A DNA stretch of 64,000 nt, taken from the NCBI RefSeq assembly GCF_902506655.1, contig NZ_LR734815.1, positions 124,001 to 188,000 of the forward strand. Direction: 5' to 3'. A program made the position numbers and the translations under genes. The notes under the pieces are model-generated. The model was not told the origin of the DNA. It saw only the letters and a program-made list of their open reading frames with translations, and did no database searches. Origin of the DNA: Marinoscillum sp. 108 (GTDB lineage Bacteria > Bacteroidota > Bacteroidia > Cytophagales > Cyclobacteriaceae). Below are positions 1-8,036 of this stretch, in pieces (within the stretch, counting starts at the first letter, position 1; the number at the start of each line of letters is the position of its first letter).

Positions 1-444
1 ATAGTATTTCGTCAACGGGCCATTCAACACCCCATTGTTATAATTTCTGGTTTCTATGACTTTTTTGCGCTTGTAGACCACATACTCACCGTCCAGCTGA
101 TCGCTATGGTAATAGCTCTTAGTCTCCACATATCCCTGCTTGTCAAACTTCAAAGTCACTCCTTGTTTTTTACCCTCATTGAAGGTTTCCAGTAAAGTAA
201 TCGCCCCTTCTTTGTCATAGGTAATCCACGAGCCATGCTTAAGTCCATTGAGTACGTCCCCCTCCGTTACGATTCGTTGATCACTGCGCTGAGTGGCTTT
301 GCTCAGTCCCTCCACATCGCCATAGGCACTCACCTCCGCCGTGGATGGAATCAAGGATGTTTCCAAAATCACAGGTGTTTCGTTCTGGCAGGCCATCATT
401 ACTCCCAAAACCAACATCAACCAAATTGAACCAATTCTATTCAT
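1..444 (-). CDS. MORN-type repeat lipoprotein (partial, C-terminus off the left edge)
   Basis: The minus-strand frame opens at an ATG at 444 and stays open to base 1, so only the first 148 residues are visible. The N-terminus is a lipoprotein signal: a hydrophobic run ending in a lipobox-like VMMAC, with Cys20 as the likely lipidation site. From about residue 65 there are short repeats of the form G-x-x-x-G-x-W/Y-x-x-Y (for example NGLKHGSWITYD and DGEYVVYK), which is the pattern of MORN-2 / YwqK-type proteins common in Bacteroidota. A surface or periplasmic location is likely. The function is unknown; in related proteins the label 'antitoxin' comes from homology alone. It is divergent from the DinB-like gene at 572, with a 127-bp gap. 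Confidence 0.75.
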   Translation of the reverse strand, partial: MNRIGSIWLMLVLGVMMACQNETPVILETSLIPSTAEVSAYGDVEGLSKATQRSDQRIVTEGDVLNGLKHGSWITYDKEGAITLLETFNEGKKQGVTLKFDKQGYVETKSYYHSDQLDGEYVVYKRKKVIETRNYNNGVLNGPLTKYY

Positions 445-571
445 GCTATTACAAAGTTTTAAGGTTTAAGATGTGCCAAAATTATACAACCAAAAGAAAA
501 AATTCACTTCTGTAAAACCGGAAACTGAGACTCTGTCAAAACAATGAGTAAAAAGCAGCGTTGCTATACTA

Positions 572-1141
572 ATGAAAAACAAGTACCTGAAGGCCTGGAT
601 GGAAGAGGCCGTGCACATACCTGGAAAAATAGACCAGCACTTTAGTGGGCTTAATGAAGAAGTTCTGAACCACAAACCTACCCCTACTAAATGGAGCATT
701 GGAGAACTACTGGATCACCTCATCGTCACCAATACCCTTTATTTCGGAAGGTTTGAGAAAATCATAACCCAGAAACATTCCAATCCGCTCGCAGCAAGAT
801 TCAAATACTTGTCGGCATTTTTCGGCCAGTCCATACTGAAATCTGTACATCCGGATAATACCCGGAAAATCAAAACCGTGCGTAAGTTTCAACCAGTAAA
901 GAAGCAATTCACACTGGATAAATTAAAGGAATTCAAAGATCACCACTCCGTGTTGATGGATTTCGCCCTAAAAACTGACGTGGCTGATCACCAAAAAACC
1001 ATCATCACTTCTCCTGCCAGTGGGTTGATTTTCTATTCGCTGGAAGATGCATTCAGAATCATACTCGCTCATGAGCAGCGACACATCCAACAAGCCGTTC
1101 AGCTCCTGCCCACCTCAAAAGAAATGCCCGTATCTTCCTGA
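572..1141 (+). CDS. DinB-like (DinB/YfiT four-helix) protein
   Basis: The 189-residue product fits the DinB superfamily, a four-helix bundle with a His3 metal site. The predicted ligands are His49 in the motif ELLDHL and His167/His171 in HEQRHIQQ near the C-terminus. Members include bacillithiol and mycothiol transferases and many uncharacterised small-molecule transferases; the substrate here cannot be read. It is a single gene, convergent with argJ, and its stop codon lies inside a hairpin that probably terminates both genes. A second, shorter DinB-like gene lies at 49754. Confidence 0.8.
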   Translation: MKNKYLKAWMEEAVHIPGKIDQHFSGLNEEVLNHKPTPTKWSIGELLDHLIVTNTLYFGRFEKIITQKHSNPLAARFKYLSAFFGQSILKSVHPDNTRKIKTVRKFQPVKKQFTLDKLKEFKDHHSVLMDFALKTDVADHQKTIITSPASGLIFYSLEDAFRIILAHEQRHIQQAVQLLPTSKEMPVSS

Positions 1142-1165
1142 AAATACGGGCACTTTCATTTTTTG
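1125..1165. terminator. Bidirectional hairpin terminator between DinB-like gene and argJ
   Basis: Nine-base perfect arms at 1125-1133 (TGCCCGTAT) and 1144-1152 (ATACGGGCA) enclose a 10-base loop that contains the DinB-like stop codon. A T-rich tail follows on the plus strand (about 1156-1165), and a weaker one on the minus strand. The position between convergent genes fits a shared terminator. Confidence 0.7.
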
Positions 1166-1177
1166 ATCACACTGAAC

Positions 1178-2401
1178 TCAGGTGGTATACATAGAATTGA
1201 ACATGACATAATCTGTCGTAAGGTCTGTGCCCCAGCCGATGGCTGAAGATCGCCCCTCGCGCAGCTTCATTTTGATGGTGATCTCAGATTGCTTCAATAT
1301 CCGTTTCACCAAATTGATGTCAAATTCCTGGGGCTTGCCCTGAACCATCATCATGACTTCTTCTTTCTCATTACCCAGGGAGAGGTCCACCTTATCTACA
1401 TCGAAAGAGACCCCTGACCGCCCCATAGCGGCCAGTATGCGCCCCCAGTTGGGATCGCGACCAAACATGGCGGTCTTCACCAATGAAGAGTCTGAAACCA
1501 CCCGCACGATCTTCCGGGCATCTTCTCTGGTTTTGGCACCGGAGAGGCGATACTCTATAAACTTACTCGCCCCTTCTCCATCTGAAATGATCAGTTTGGC
1601 CAGGTGTACCATGAGCTCATTCAGTTTTTCTTTGAAAGTAATGTAATGCGGATCGCTCGCTGAGGTGATCATCTCATTATCGGCCAGGCCATTGGCCATG
1701 ATGCTGGCCATATCATTGGTAGAGGTGTCTCCATCCACAGTGATCATGTTAAAGGAGTCCTCCACTACCTCTTTGAAGGCCTTATCCAGCAACTTCTGAT
1801 CTATATTGATGTCTGTGAAAGCAAAGGCCAGCATGGTCGCCATGTTGGGATGAATCATTCCAGACCCCTTGGCAATCCCGCCAATGTTGATGGTATTGCC
1901 ATCTATATCAAACTCTACATAACCTTCCTTCGCAAAGGTGTCTGTGGTCAAAATGGCATTAGCAGCAAAACTCCCTGCCCGGGAATTTTCAGAAATCTTC
2001 TTTACATTTTCCTTAATTCCATCTACCACTTCTTCTGTTGGAAATTTCTGCCCGATGATTCCTGTAGAGGCAATCATCACCTGGTTGACATCTATTTTGA
2101 ATTCATCCGCAGCTGTCTGTGCCATAGCCAGAGCTCCCTCCGCTCCTTGCTGGCCTGTGACAGCATTGGCGTTACCCGAGTTAACAATAATGGCCTGTGC
2201 CATATAATTGGACTCCTGAAGGTGCTTTTTGGTTAATTTGATAGGCTCTGCAATGACGAGGTTCTGAGTAAAAACTGCCGACACTTTGGCTGGCACCTCT
2301 GAGTACATAATAGCCAAATCCCGGCGCATGGACTTCACGCCCGTATGCGCCCCCCAGCATTTGATGCCTCTTACATTGGTTATATTTCTGATCATATTCA
2401 A
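1178..2401 (-). CDS. argJ: Glutamate N-acetyltransferase / ornithine acetyltransferase ArgJ
   Basis: ArgJ moves the acetyl group from N-acetylornithine back to glutamate in the cyclic arginine pathway; some members also use acetyl-CoA. The 407-aa length is typical. The family hallmark, the self-cleavage site with the nucleophilic Thr, is at residues 188-189 in HPNMATMLAF (Ala188/Thr189). The oxyanion-hole region is visible as the STGIIGQ stretch near residue 112. It is the last gene of argD-argC-argJ on the minus strand, 12 bp after argC. Having argJ implies acetylated, recycled intermediates rather than an ArgA/ArgE linear route, although argB, argF, argG and argH are not in the window. Confidence 0.93.
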   Translation of the reverse strand: MNMIRNITNVRGIKCWGAHTGVKSMRRDLAIMYSEVPAKVSAVFTQNLVIAEPIKLTKKHLQESNYMAQAIIVNSGNANAVTGQQGAEGALAMAQTAADEFKIDVNQVMIASTGIIGQKFPTEEVVDGIKENVKKISENSRAGSFAANAILTTDTFAKEGYVEFDIDGNTINIGGIAKGSGMIHPNMATMLAFAFTDINIDQKLLDKAFKEVVEDSFNMITVDGDTSTNDMASIMANGLADNEMITSASDPHYITFKEKLNELMVHLAKLIISDGEGASKFIEYRLSGAKTREDARKIVRVVSDSSLVKTAMFGRDPNWGRILAAMGRSGVSFDVDKVDLSLGNEKEEVMMMVQGKPQEFDINLVKRILKQSEITIKMKLREGRSSAIGWGTDLTTDYVMFNSMYTT

Positions 2402-2413
2402 AGCAATAGTATT

Positions 2414-3451
2414 TTAAGGTTGTAGTGGTGAAATGTGAAGACCGGAGGTTTCGTCCAGTCCGAGCATAATGTTCATGTTTTGAACGGCCTGCCCTGCCGC
2501 CCCCTTCACCAGGTTGTCAATGACACTGATCGTAATAATGGTATTGGTCCGGTCATCATAGGTGGTGAAGATATCACAATAGTTGGTCCCACGCACCTGC
2601 TTGAGGTTGGGCAGCTCACTTCTCAGTCGCACATAAGGTTCATTTTCATAGTATTCCCTAAAAATATTTTCCAGCTCCGGAGTACTGATCTCCCGGGTGG
2701 GCTTGGTGTAGGTGGTAGAGAGGATCCCACGATCCACAGGCAATAAATGCGGTGTGAAAAGCACGGTAGCTTCACTGTTGGCGTATTTCCCAACGATCTC
2801 CTGAATCTCTATGGTGTGCCGGTGGGATTTAACCCCGTAGGCCGAAAAGTTGTCGTTCACCATCGGAAAATGAGTATTGGGCTTTGACTTAATCCCTGCG
2901 CCTGTCACGCCTGTTTTCGAGTCTACGGTGATCTGGTTTCTATCGATAATGCCCTCCTTCATCAATGGAGCCAGTGCCAGAATGGCGGATGTTGGGAAAC
3001 AACCTGGATTTGCCACCAACCTGGCTTCCCTGATTCTTTTTCGATAAAGCTCCGGCAAGCCGAATACCGCCTGGTCAAACCCCTGCTCAAAATGGTGATC
3101 CTTTTGATACCATGCCTCATAGACTGCTTTACTGGAAAGCCTGAAATCTCCACTGAGGTCCACGATTTTAAAAGATTTATGATGGTTGTCCTTAACAAAA
3201 TCCATGGACACCCCATGTGGAAGGGCTAAAAAAACCAGGTCGAGGCCCTCTTCCTCCAGATCATCTATCCCTACCAGTGTGAGGTCGAAGATATCCTTAA
3301 ACTGAGGATGCACATCGGAAAACAGCTCCCCCTTTCTACTCTCAGAAGTAATCGCCGTGATGTTCACATCCGGGTGATTAATTAATATTCTTACCAATTC
3401 ACTACCCGTATAACCGGTAGCGCCTACGATTGCTACATTGTATTTAGACAT
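2414..3451 (-). CDS. argC: N-acetyl-gamma-glutamyl-phosphate reductase ArgC
   Basis: The product is 345 residues and carries out the NADPH-dependent reduction of N-acetylglutamyl phosphate to the semialdehyde. The N-terminal dinucleotide fold begins with VAIVGATGYTGSELVR. The catalytic Cys is Cys151 in ANPGCFPTS, and the conserved His region follows in GVKSHRHTIEIQ. This is the type 1 ArgC length. It lies 2 bp after argD and 12 bp before argJ, so the three genes are surely co-transcribed. Confidence 0.95.
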   Translation of the reverse strand: MSKYNVAIVGATGYTGSELVRILINHPDVNITAITSESRKGELFSDVHPQFKDIFDLTLVGIDDLEEEGLDLVFLALPHGVSMDFVKDNHHKSFKIVDLSGDFRLSSKAVYEAWYQKDHHFEQGFDQAVFGLPELYRKRIREARLVANPGCFPTSAILALAPLMKEGIIDRNQITVDSKTGVTGAGIKSKPNTHFPMVNDNFSAYGVKSHRHTIEIQEIVGKYANSEATVLFTPHLLPVDRGILSTTYTKPTREISTPELENIFREYYENEPYVRLRSELPNLKQVRGTNYCDIFTTYDDRTNTIITISVIDNLVKGAAGQAVQNMNIMLGLDETSGLHISPLQP

Positions 3452-3453
3452 TG

Positions 3454-4647
3454 TTATCTGTTTGCTTTGATTGACTTGAGCATTACCTCAAAAACTGTTT
3501 TCAAATCCTCCATGGGAATATTCAGGGGCGGGACCAGCCTGATCACATTGCCAGCCGTAGCGTTGGCCAATACCCCATGCTCCATCATGGTGGTTACCAC
3601 AGGTTTGGATTCAATGGTCAGTTCTATACCGATCATGAGCCCATAGCCTCTGATCTCTTTGATTTCAGGATATTCGGATCTCACTCTTTCCACTTCAGCT
3701 TTGAGCCAGGCTCCTTTTTCGGTGGCCTGCTTCAGCATTCCTTCTTCCTCCATGGTCTCTATAGTAGCCAGGGCAGCCGCACAAGCCAACGGATTGCCAC
3801 CAAACGTGGTGCCGTGATCTCCCCAGTCTATAGCCGATCCTACCTTCTCTGAAGCCAGCACAGCGCCAATGGGCATTCCTCCGCCCAATGCTTTTGCCAG
3901 GGTCATTACATCCGGTGTTACTCCAAAATGTTCAAATGCAAACATTTTCCCGGTACGCCCCATTCCCGATTGGATCTCGTCAAAAATTAATACCAGATTT
4001 TGCTCATCGCAATAGGCTCTGAGCGCCTTGAGGAACGAGGGATCTACCAGATTGATCCCACCCTCACCCTGAATGGGCTCCAGCATAATGCCGCCAACCT
4101 CCTCAGTTACCATTTCCTTAATCGCCTCCAGATCATTGAAGGGTGCATGGAGAAACCCCGCAGGGATTGGTGCAAAACCATTCATCATGGCCTCCTTACC
4201 TGTAGCCGCCACAGTGGCCAATGTACGCCCATGAAAGGCGTTTTTCATGGCTATGATCGTGCCCCTACGTCCATTTTTGCTGGCATATTTCCTGGCAATT
4301 TTGATGGCTCCTTCAGCAGCTTCCGCTCCGCTGTTTCCTAGGAAAACACGCTGCAGACCCGATAATTCTGCCAGTTTCTTGGTCAGCATCACCTGTGGTT
4401 CACTCAGATAAAAATTGGAAATATGAATCAACTCATGTGCCTGCCTGCCAATAGCATCCGCTACTTTGGGATGCGCATGGCCGACATTGTTCACAGCGAT
4501 ACCTGCCAACGCATCGATGTATTCTTTGCCCTCCATATCCCAGAGGCGGGAGCCAGAGCCTTTTTTGAAGGCCAGCGGGTAGCGTTTAAAAGTGGGTAAA
4601 TAGTAAGTTTTGTCTAATTCGTGTAGTTCTTTTGTTGAATAACTCAT
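3454..4647 (-). CDS. argD: Acetylornithine aminotransferase (class III, PLP)
   Basis: This 397-aa class III aminotransferase has the PLP lysine at Lys252 in TLAKALGGGMPIG, the Asp that binds the pyridine nitrogen at Asp223 in IFDEIQSG, and GNSGAEA near residue 104 for phosphate binding. It makes N-acetylornithine from the semialdehyde; family members also act in the lysine or succinyl-ornithine branches. It is the first gene of argD-argC-argJ. A 192-bp gap separates it from the racemase-like gene upstream on the same strand, so it may have its own promoter or be read from the preceding operon. A second ArgD-like paralogue lies at 10467. Confidence 0.9.
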   Translation of the reverse strand: MSYSTKELHELDKTYYLPTFKRYPLAFKKGSGSRLWDMEGKEYIDALAGIAVNNVGHAHPKVADAIGRQAHELIHISNFYLSEPQVMLTKKLAELSGLQRVFLGNSGAEAAEGAIKIARKYASKNGRRGTIIAMKNAFHGRTLATVAATGKEAMMNGFAPIPAGFLHAPFNDLEAIKEMVTEEVGGIMLEPIQGEGGINLVDPSFLKALRAYCDEQNLVLIFDEIQSGMGRTGKMFAFEHFGVTPDVMTLAKALGGGMPIGAVLASEKVGSAIDWGDHGTTFGGNPLACAAALATIETMEEEGMLKQATEKGAWLKAEVERVRSEYPEIKEIRGYGLMIGIELTIESKPVVTTMMEHGVLANATAGNVIRLVPPLNIPMEDLKTVFEVMLKSIKANR

Positions 4648-4839
4648 TGGTTATTTTAATGTGATCACCCGAAGGTTAATTAAAAAATGAAAGGTCTCCC
4701 AAAAAATAAACTGACCTGGAGACATAAAAATCCCAACCCAGATGGAGACATCTACATAAGTAATAGCTTAAGTCTTCAATTGTTCCTTAAAATTTCAAAC
4801 AATAATAATAATCCAATAAATTATTACAATAACACAATA
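4648..4839. other. Gap between racemase-like gene and argD
   Basis: This 192-bp AT-rich stretch includes a run of AAT triplets near 4800. I see no convincing hairpin terminator or ORF, so read-through from the ATP-grasp operon into argDCJ cannot be excluded. Confidence 0.4.
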
Positions 4840-5997
4840 TCACTTCACAATCCTTCTTGGAATGGCTGAAGGCAACCGGCTAAGCATTTCGTTATTAAGA
4901 AGCTGGGTGAGTTGAGTAAATGAGCTGATGTTGATGGTGTTATTCTGTTGGCGACCTACCAAAACTACTTCGTCTCCCACCTCCACATTGGAGATATGAG
5001 AGATGTCTACCATAAATAGATTCATATTGATCAACCCGACGATTGGGGCTTTCTTTCCTTTGATCAAAACAAACCCGCGGTTAGATTGTCCCCGAGGGTA
5101 CCCGTTGGAATAGCCCAGTGGAAGTACGGCTACCTTCATATCCTGTGTGGCCTGATAGGCCGTACCATAGCCAATAAATTCACCTGCATCCACATCACGC
5201 ACGTCCATCACGTCTGTTTTCCATGTAAAAAGTCGCTTAAGAGAGCCATTTCCTTTAGCCTCACCTGCCTGCATATGCATGTAATAGATGTCCGGGCTTG
5301 GCCAAAAACCGTATTGAGCAACACCCATCCTCACCATATCGTAGACCGTGTCGGGGTAGGCCAGTGCCGCAGCAGAGCATGCAATGTGACAGATTTCAGG
5401 AATTACTCTTTTCTTCTCGCAGATTTTCACGAATTCTTTAAAACGCCCCTGCTGAGCGGTAATCTTAAACTGATTGGAAAAGCTCTCGGCTCCACCAAAA
5501 TGAGTACATAGCCCTTTGAAAGCAACATGCGCATGATTTTTCTTCAGAAAAGCAAGCGTATCCGGAAACTCACGGGCGTTCATCCCCGTGCGGTTAGCAC
5601 CCGTTTCTACTTCGATATGTACTTTGGCCTGTATGCCCAGCTTTTGAGCCTTTTCCAAAACCACGGGCAGCCGCTCATAGTTAAATACATAGAACTCAAT
5701 GCCATGCTCAATGGCCCACTCAATATCCTCGTCGTACAGAATACCCATGATCATCACATCAGCTGCTTCGGTTTTGACTTCCAAAATCTCCTCTGCTTCA
5801 AAAGCTGATGCTGTTGCAAAATGATCAACTCCCGCTCGCTCGGCCATTTTCACGAATTGAGCAATGCCATGACCGTAGGCGTTGGCTTTCACTACTGATG
5901 AAATCCTGACGTCTTTCCCTACCTTCTTACGAATAAAGTTGATATTGTTGGTCAGTGACGATTGACTGAGTTCTATTCTTGATGAGTGCCTTACCAT
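4840..5997 (-). CDS. Alanine-racemase-fold PLP enzyme with altered active site
   Basis: The 385-aa product is a fold-III alanine racemase: PLP Lys37 is in VVKANAYGHG, and the second-subunit Tyr is kept in IGYGTAYQA. Several otherwise strong family positions differ. The ANS motif is ACS, GYADG is GYSNG, the GR-x-x-MD block is GLINMN (Asp to Asn), and the residue matching Tyr354 of Geobacillus alanine racemase is Asn, in LLNNEM. Substitution at that Tyr is known to relax specificity towards serine. The start overlaps the stop of the 668-aa gene by 7 bp, so the two are translationally coupled. It may be the cell's alanine racemase or a racemase for another amino acid used by this operon; I lean to the latter because of the substitutions and context. 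Confidence 0.8.
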   Translation of the reverse strand: MVRHSSRIELSQSSLTNNINFIRKKVGKDVRISSVVKANAYGHGIAQFVKMAERAGVDHFATASAFEAEEILEVKTEAADVMIMGILYDEDIEWAIEHGIEFYVFNYERLPVVLEKAQKLGIQAKVHIEVETGANRTGMNAREFPDTLAFLKKNHAHVAFKGLCTHFGGAESFSNQFKITAQQGRFKEFVKICEKKRVIPEICHIACSAAALAYPDTVYDMVRMGVAQYGFWPSPDIYYMHMQAGEAKGNGSLKRLFTWKTDVMDVRDVDAGEFIGYGTAYQATQDMKVAVLPLGYSNGYPRGQSNRGFVLIKGKKAPIVGLINMNLFMVDISHISNVEVGDEVVLVGRQQNNTINISSFTQLTQLLNNEMLSRLPSAIPRRIVK

Positions 5998-7997
5998 AGC
6001 TTGATTTGTTGATTCCAGATATAGGATTTGCCCCAGCTCTCCTGCGCCAGAGCAACTGCGTCTTTCAGTAAATGATCAGGTACACCACTTAAAAAATCGG
6101 TGGTATCCAGCGGGTTGTAATGGAACGCATACACCCTGGCTACAAACTGCCCAAATGGTAAAGAGGACTCGCCATGCTTCTCCCCATGGCCGAATACAGA
6201 GGGCTTGATACCCTGCCCCCAATCTTGTCTACCCTCATTGTTCGGATTAAGAAAATAGGCACGAACCACACCTGTGGAGTCCTGGTCTACCCTGAGTAAT
6301 GAAATGGCGTGAAAGCCCATCATATCGCCCTTAGAACTGGTAATAAAAATCCCCACAGGATTGGGATAGACCATTTCTCTCTGCCCGTTAAATTCTGGAT
6401 GAAAAGCTGCGTAAAAAATTCGTACAAAGCCCTCAAAATCCAGAATGGAATTGGTCAGGTAATCATAGCAGGAAGCAAACCCCAACTGAATCCATTGCCC
6501 GTACATGAGTGGGTTCACCCACTTATGTGGGTCTTCACCCCGGCCTGCCGTGCGCCGCATCATTTCGTTGTACAGTTTGTCCAGATGTGGCACGAGCACT
6601 ACGGAGACCGGATCCAGATTATAGTCCAGCTTTTCCATCAGCCCCTTACCCAACTGATTAGAGGTGAGGTCCACATTTTCAAACCTCATGATGAGGTTAT
6701 TTTGGGTGGCCACTGTGATAATCATGTCAATTAACTTGGCAGGGGCATGCTGACTCCACATACTCATCCCTCTGGCTGACTGGCAAGTGGGGTTATTGCC
6801 CTGGCCTACCCCCAGTGGCTGTCCCAGGACTCTGAGCGTACCCCCCAGCAGGTACTTCAGAGCATTGGCATCTGGCTGCTGGTTAACGAGTGACTTTAGG
6901 ATCCGCTTCTCCACCTGACTGTTGAGCTTGATCTTCCTGAGATTTTCCAATCCCACACGGACTGGCCTTCTGGAAAACAGGTTTTTACCCAGCATACGCG
7001 CCAGCCCATAGATACACTGACAATTATCCGGGCTTACCACCTCCATAATAAGCGTGGATACCAGCTCATGAAACTTCTCCCATTCAGCTATACCCCGGTC
7101 GTTGAGGTCCAGACTGTCCGGTACCAGGTCGGGGTATTCCTGCACCAGTTTTTGAAGGAGAAGCGCATGAAAGCTACTTACCAGCCCTGTAGAGCTCATG
7201 TGATACCCCATCGCTTCAGCTTCAGCCTTGAGGGTTTTCATATTGGCATTGCTCAGAAAGTATTGATAATCCGATAGCTCACTATGTGCTTTGGCTCCTT
7301 TTGATGGGCCATAAATCGCATTTATACAATGCCTTACTGACTCATCTGTTTTGGAGTTACCTGAGGTATCAAATCGCTCATCCACAAGCCTGATCAACTC
7401 ACGAACTTTTCTGGTCACGATAGGCCGCTGAGCACAAATGAGCCTGATCTCCTCGGCCAGTTTTTCATAAACTCCTCCCAGGTCTATTTCACTCATGATA
7501 AACCCAAAGAGATTAAACGCTTTCTTCATCTCACGCTCTGACATGACGATCCTGGTTTCTTCAGAGGGTTCCTTCAGAGCAAATTCGAGATTGTGCACCA
7601 CCACTTCCTCTAGAAAATGCTGCGCATCTTCAGCAGTCATGACCGGAGATACCATGTCTCCATTGGCCATGGCCAAAAGCCTGAGCTCTGAAAGAATTTC
7701 AAAGCTGGAGGAAGGATGCCCAAACGTAAGAGTTCCTTTAACCAGGTATGGGACTAACTTATCAGGTTCGTTCCAGGCGGTGCCCGTAAATATTCCCGCT
7801 TCGTCAAGATCTGAACACTTCTTGTAGAGGTATGATAAGCCATCTCTCGTAAGGCTCAGCAAGTCTATCTGACTAGCCAACTTGGTTGCCTTTTCAGGTT
7901 TGGTGAGTTCAGTGGATTCGAAAAACTCCTTTAAGCTTAACTCAAAGTTATCAAATACCTGATCTGAAGCTGTTTGCATACGTTGTTTTGAATTCAA
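5991..7997 (-). CDS. Uncharacterised 668-aa protein with a Cys/His/Asn papain-like arrangement
   Basis: I do not recognise a named family. The N-terminal 390 residues look mainly helical and contain no signal peptide or membrane segment, so it should be cytoplasmic. The C-terminal part holds three spaced motifs: Cys405 in GNNPTCQSARGM, His563 in MMGFHAISLLRVD, and Asn584 in RAYFLNPNNEG, the last two on predicted beta strands. Cys-His-Asn in this order, with a His on a strand and an Asn at a strand end, is the layout of papain-like and transglutaminase-like enzymes. Peptidase, amidase or acyl-transfer activity is inferred. The gene starts 39 bp after the ATP-grasp gene and overlaps the racemase-like gene. 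Confidence 0.75.
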   Translation of the reverse strand: MNSKQRMQTASDQVFDNFELSLKEFFESTELTKPEKATKLASQIDLLSLTRDGLSYLYKKCSDLDEAGIFTGTAWNEPDKLVPYLVKGTLTFGHPSSSFEILSELRLLAMANGDMVSPVMTAEDAQHFLEEVVVHNLEFALKEPSEETRIVMSEREMKKAFNLFGFIMSEIDLGGVYEKLAEEIRLICAQRPIVTRKVRELIRLVDERFDTSGNSKTDESVRHCINAIYGPSKGAKAHSELSDYQYFLSNANMKTLKAEAEAMGYHMSSTGLVSSFHALLLQKLVQEYPDLVPDSLDLNDRGIAEWEKFHELVSTLIMEVVSPDNCQCIYGLARMLGKNLFSRRPVRVGLENLRKIKLNSQVEKRILKSLVNQQPDANALKYLLGGTLRVLGQPLGVGQGNNPTCQSARGMSMWSQHAPAKLIDMIITVATQNNLIMRFENVDLTSNQLGKGLMEKLDYNLDPVSVVLVPHLDKLYNEMMRRTAGRGEDPHKWVNPLMYGQWIQLGFASCYDYLTNSILDFEGFVRIFYAAFHPEFNGQREMVYPNPVGIFITSSKGDMMGFHAISLLRVDQDSTGVVRAYFLNPNNEGRQDWGQGIKPSVFGHGEKHGESSLPFGQFVARVYAFHYNPLDTTDFLSGVPDHLLKDAVALAQESWGKSYIWNQQIKLW

Positions 7998-8036
7998 TAC
8001 TATTAAAAAATGATCGCTTAAAGTCGCCTTACTTAC

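Noticed and set aside
2435-2746. Plus-strand open frame of 103 codons
   Set aside because: It lies wholly inside argC on the opposite strand and has no domain of its own.
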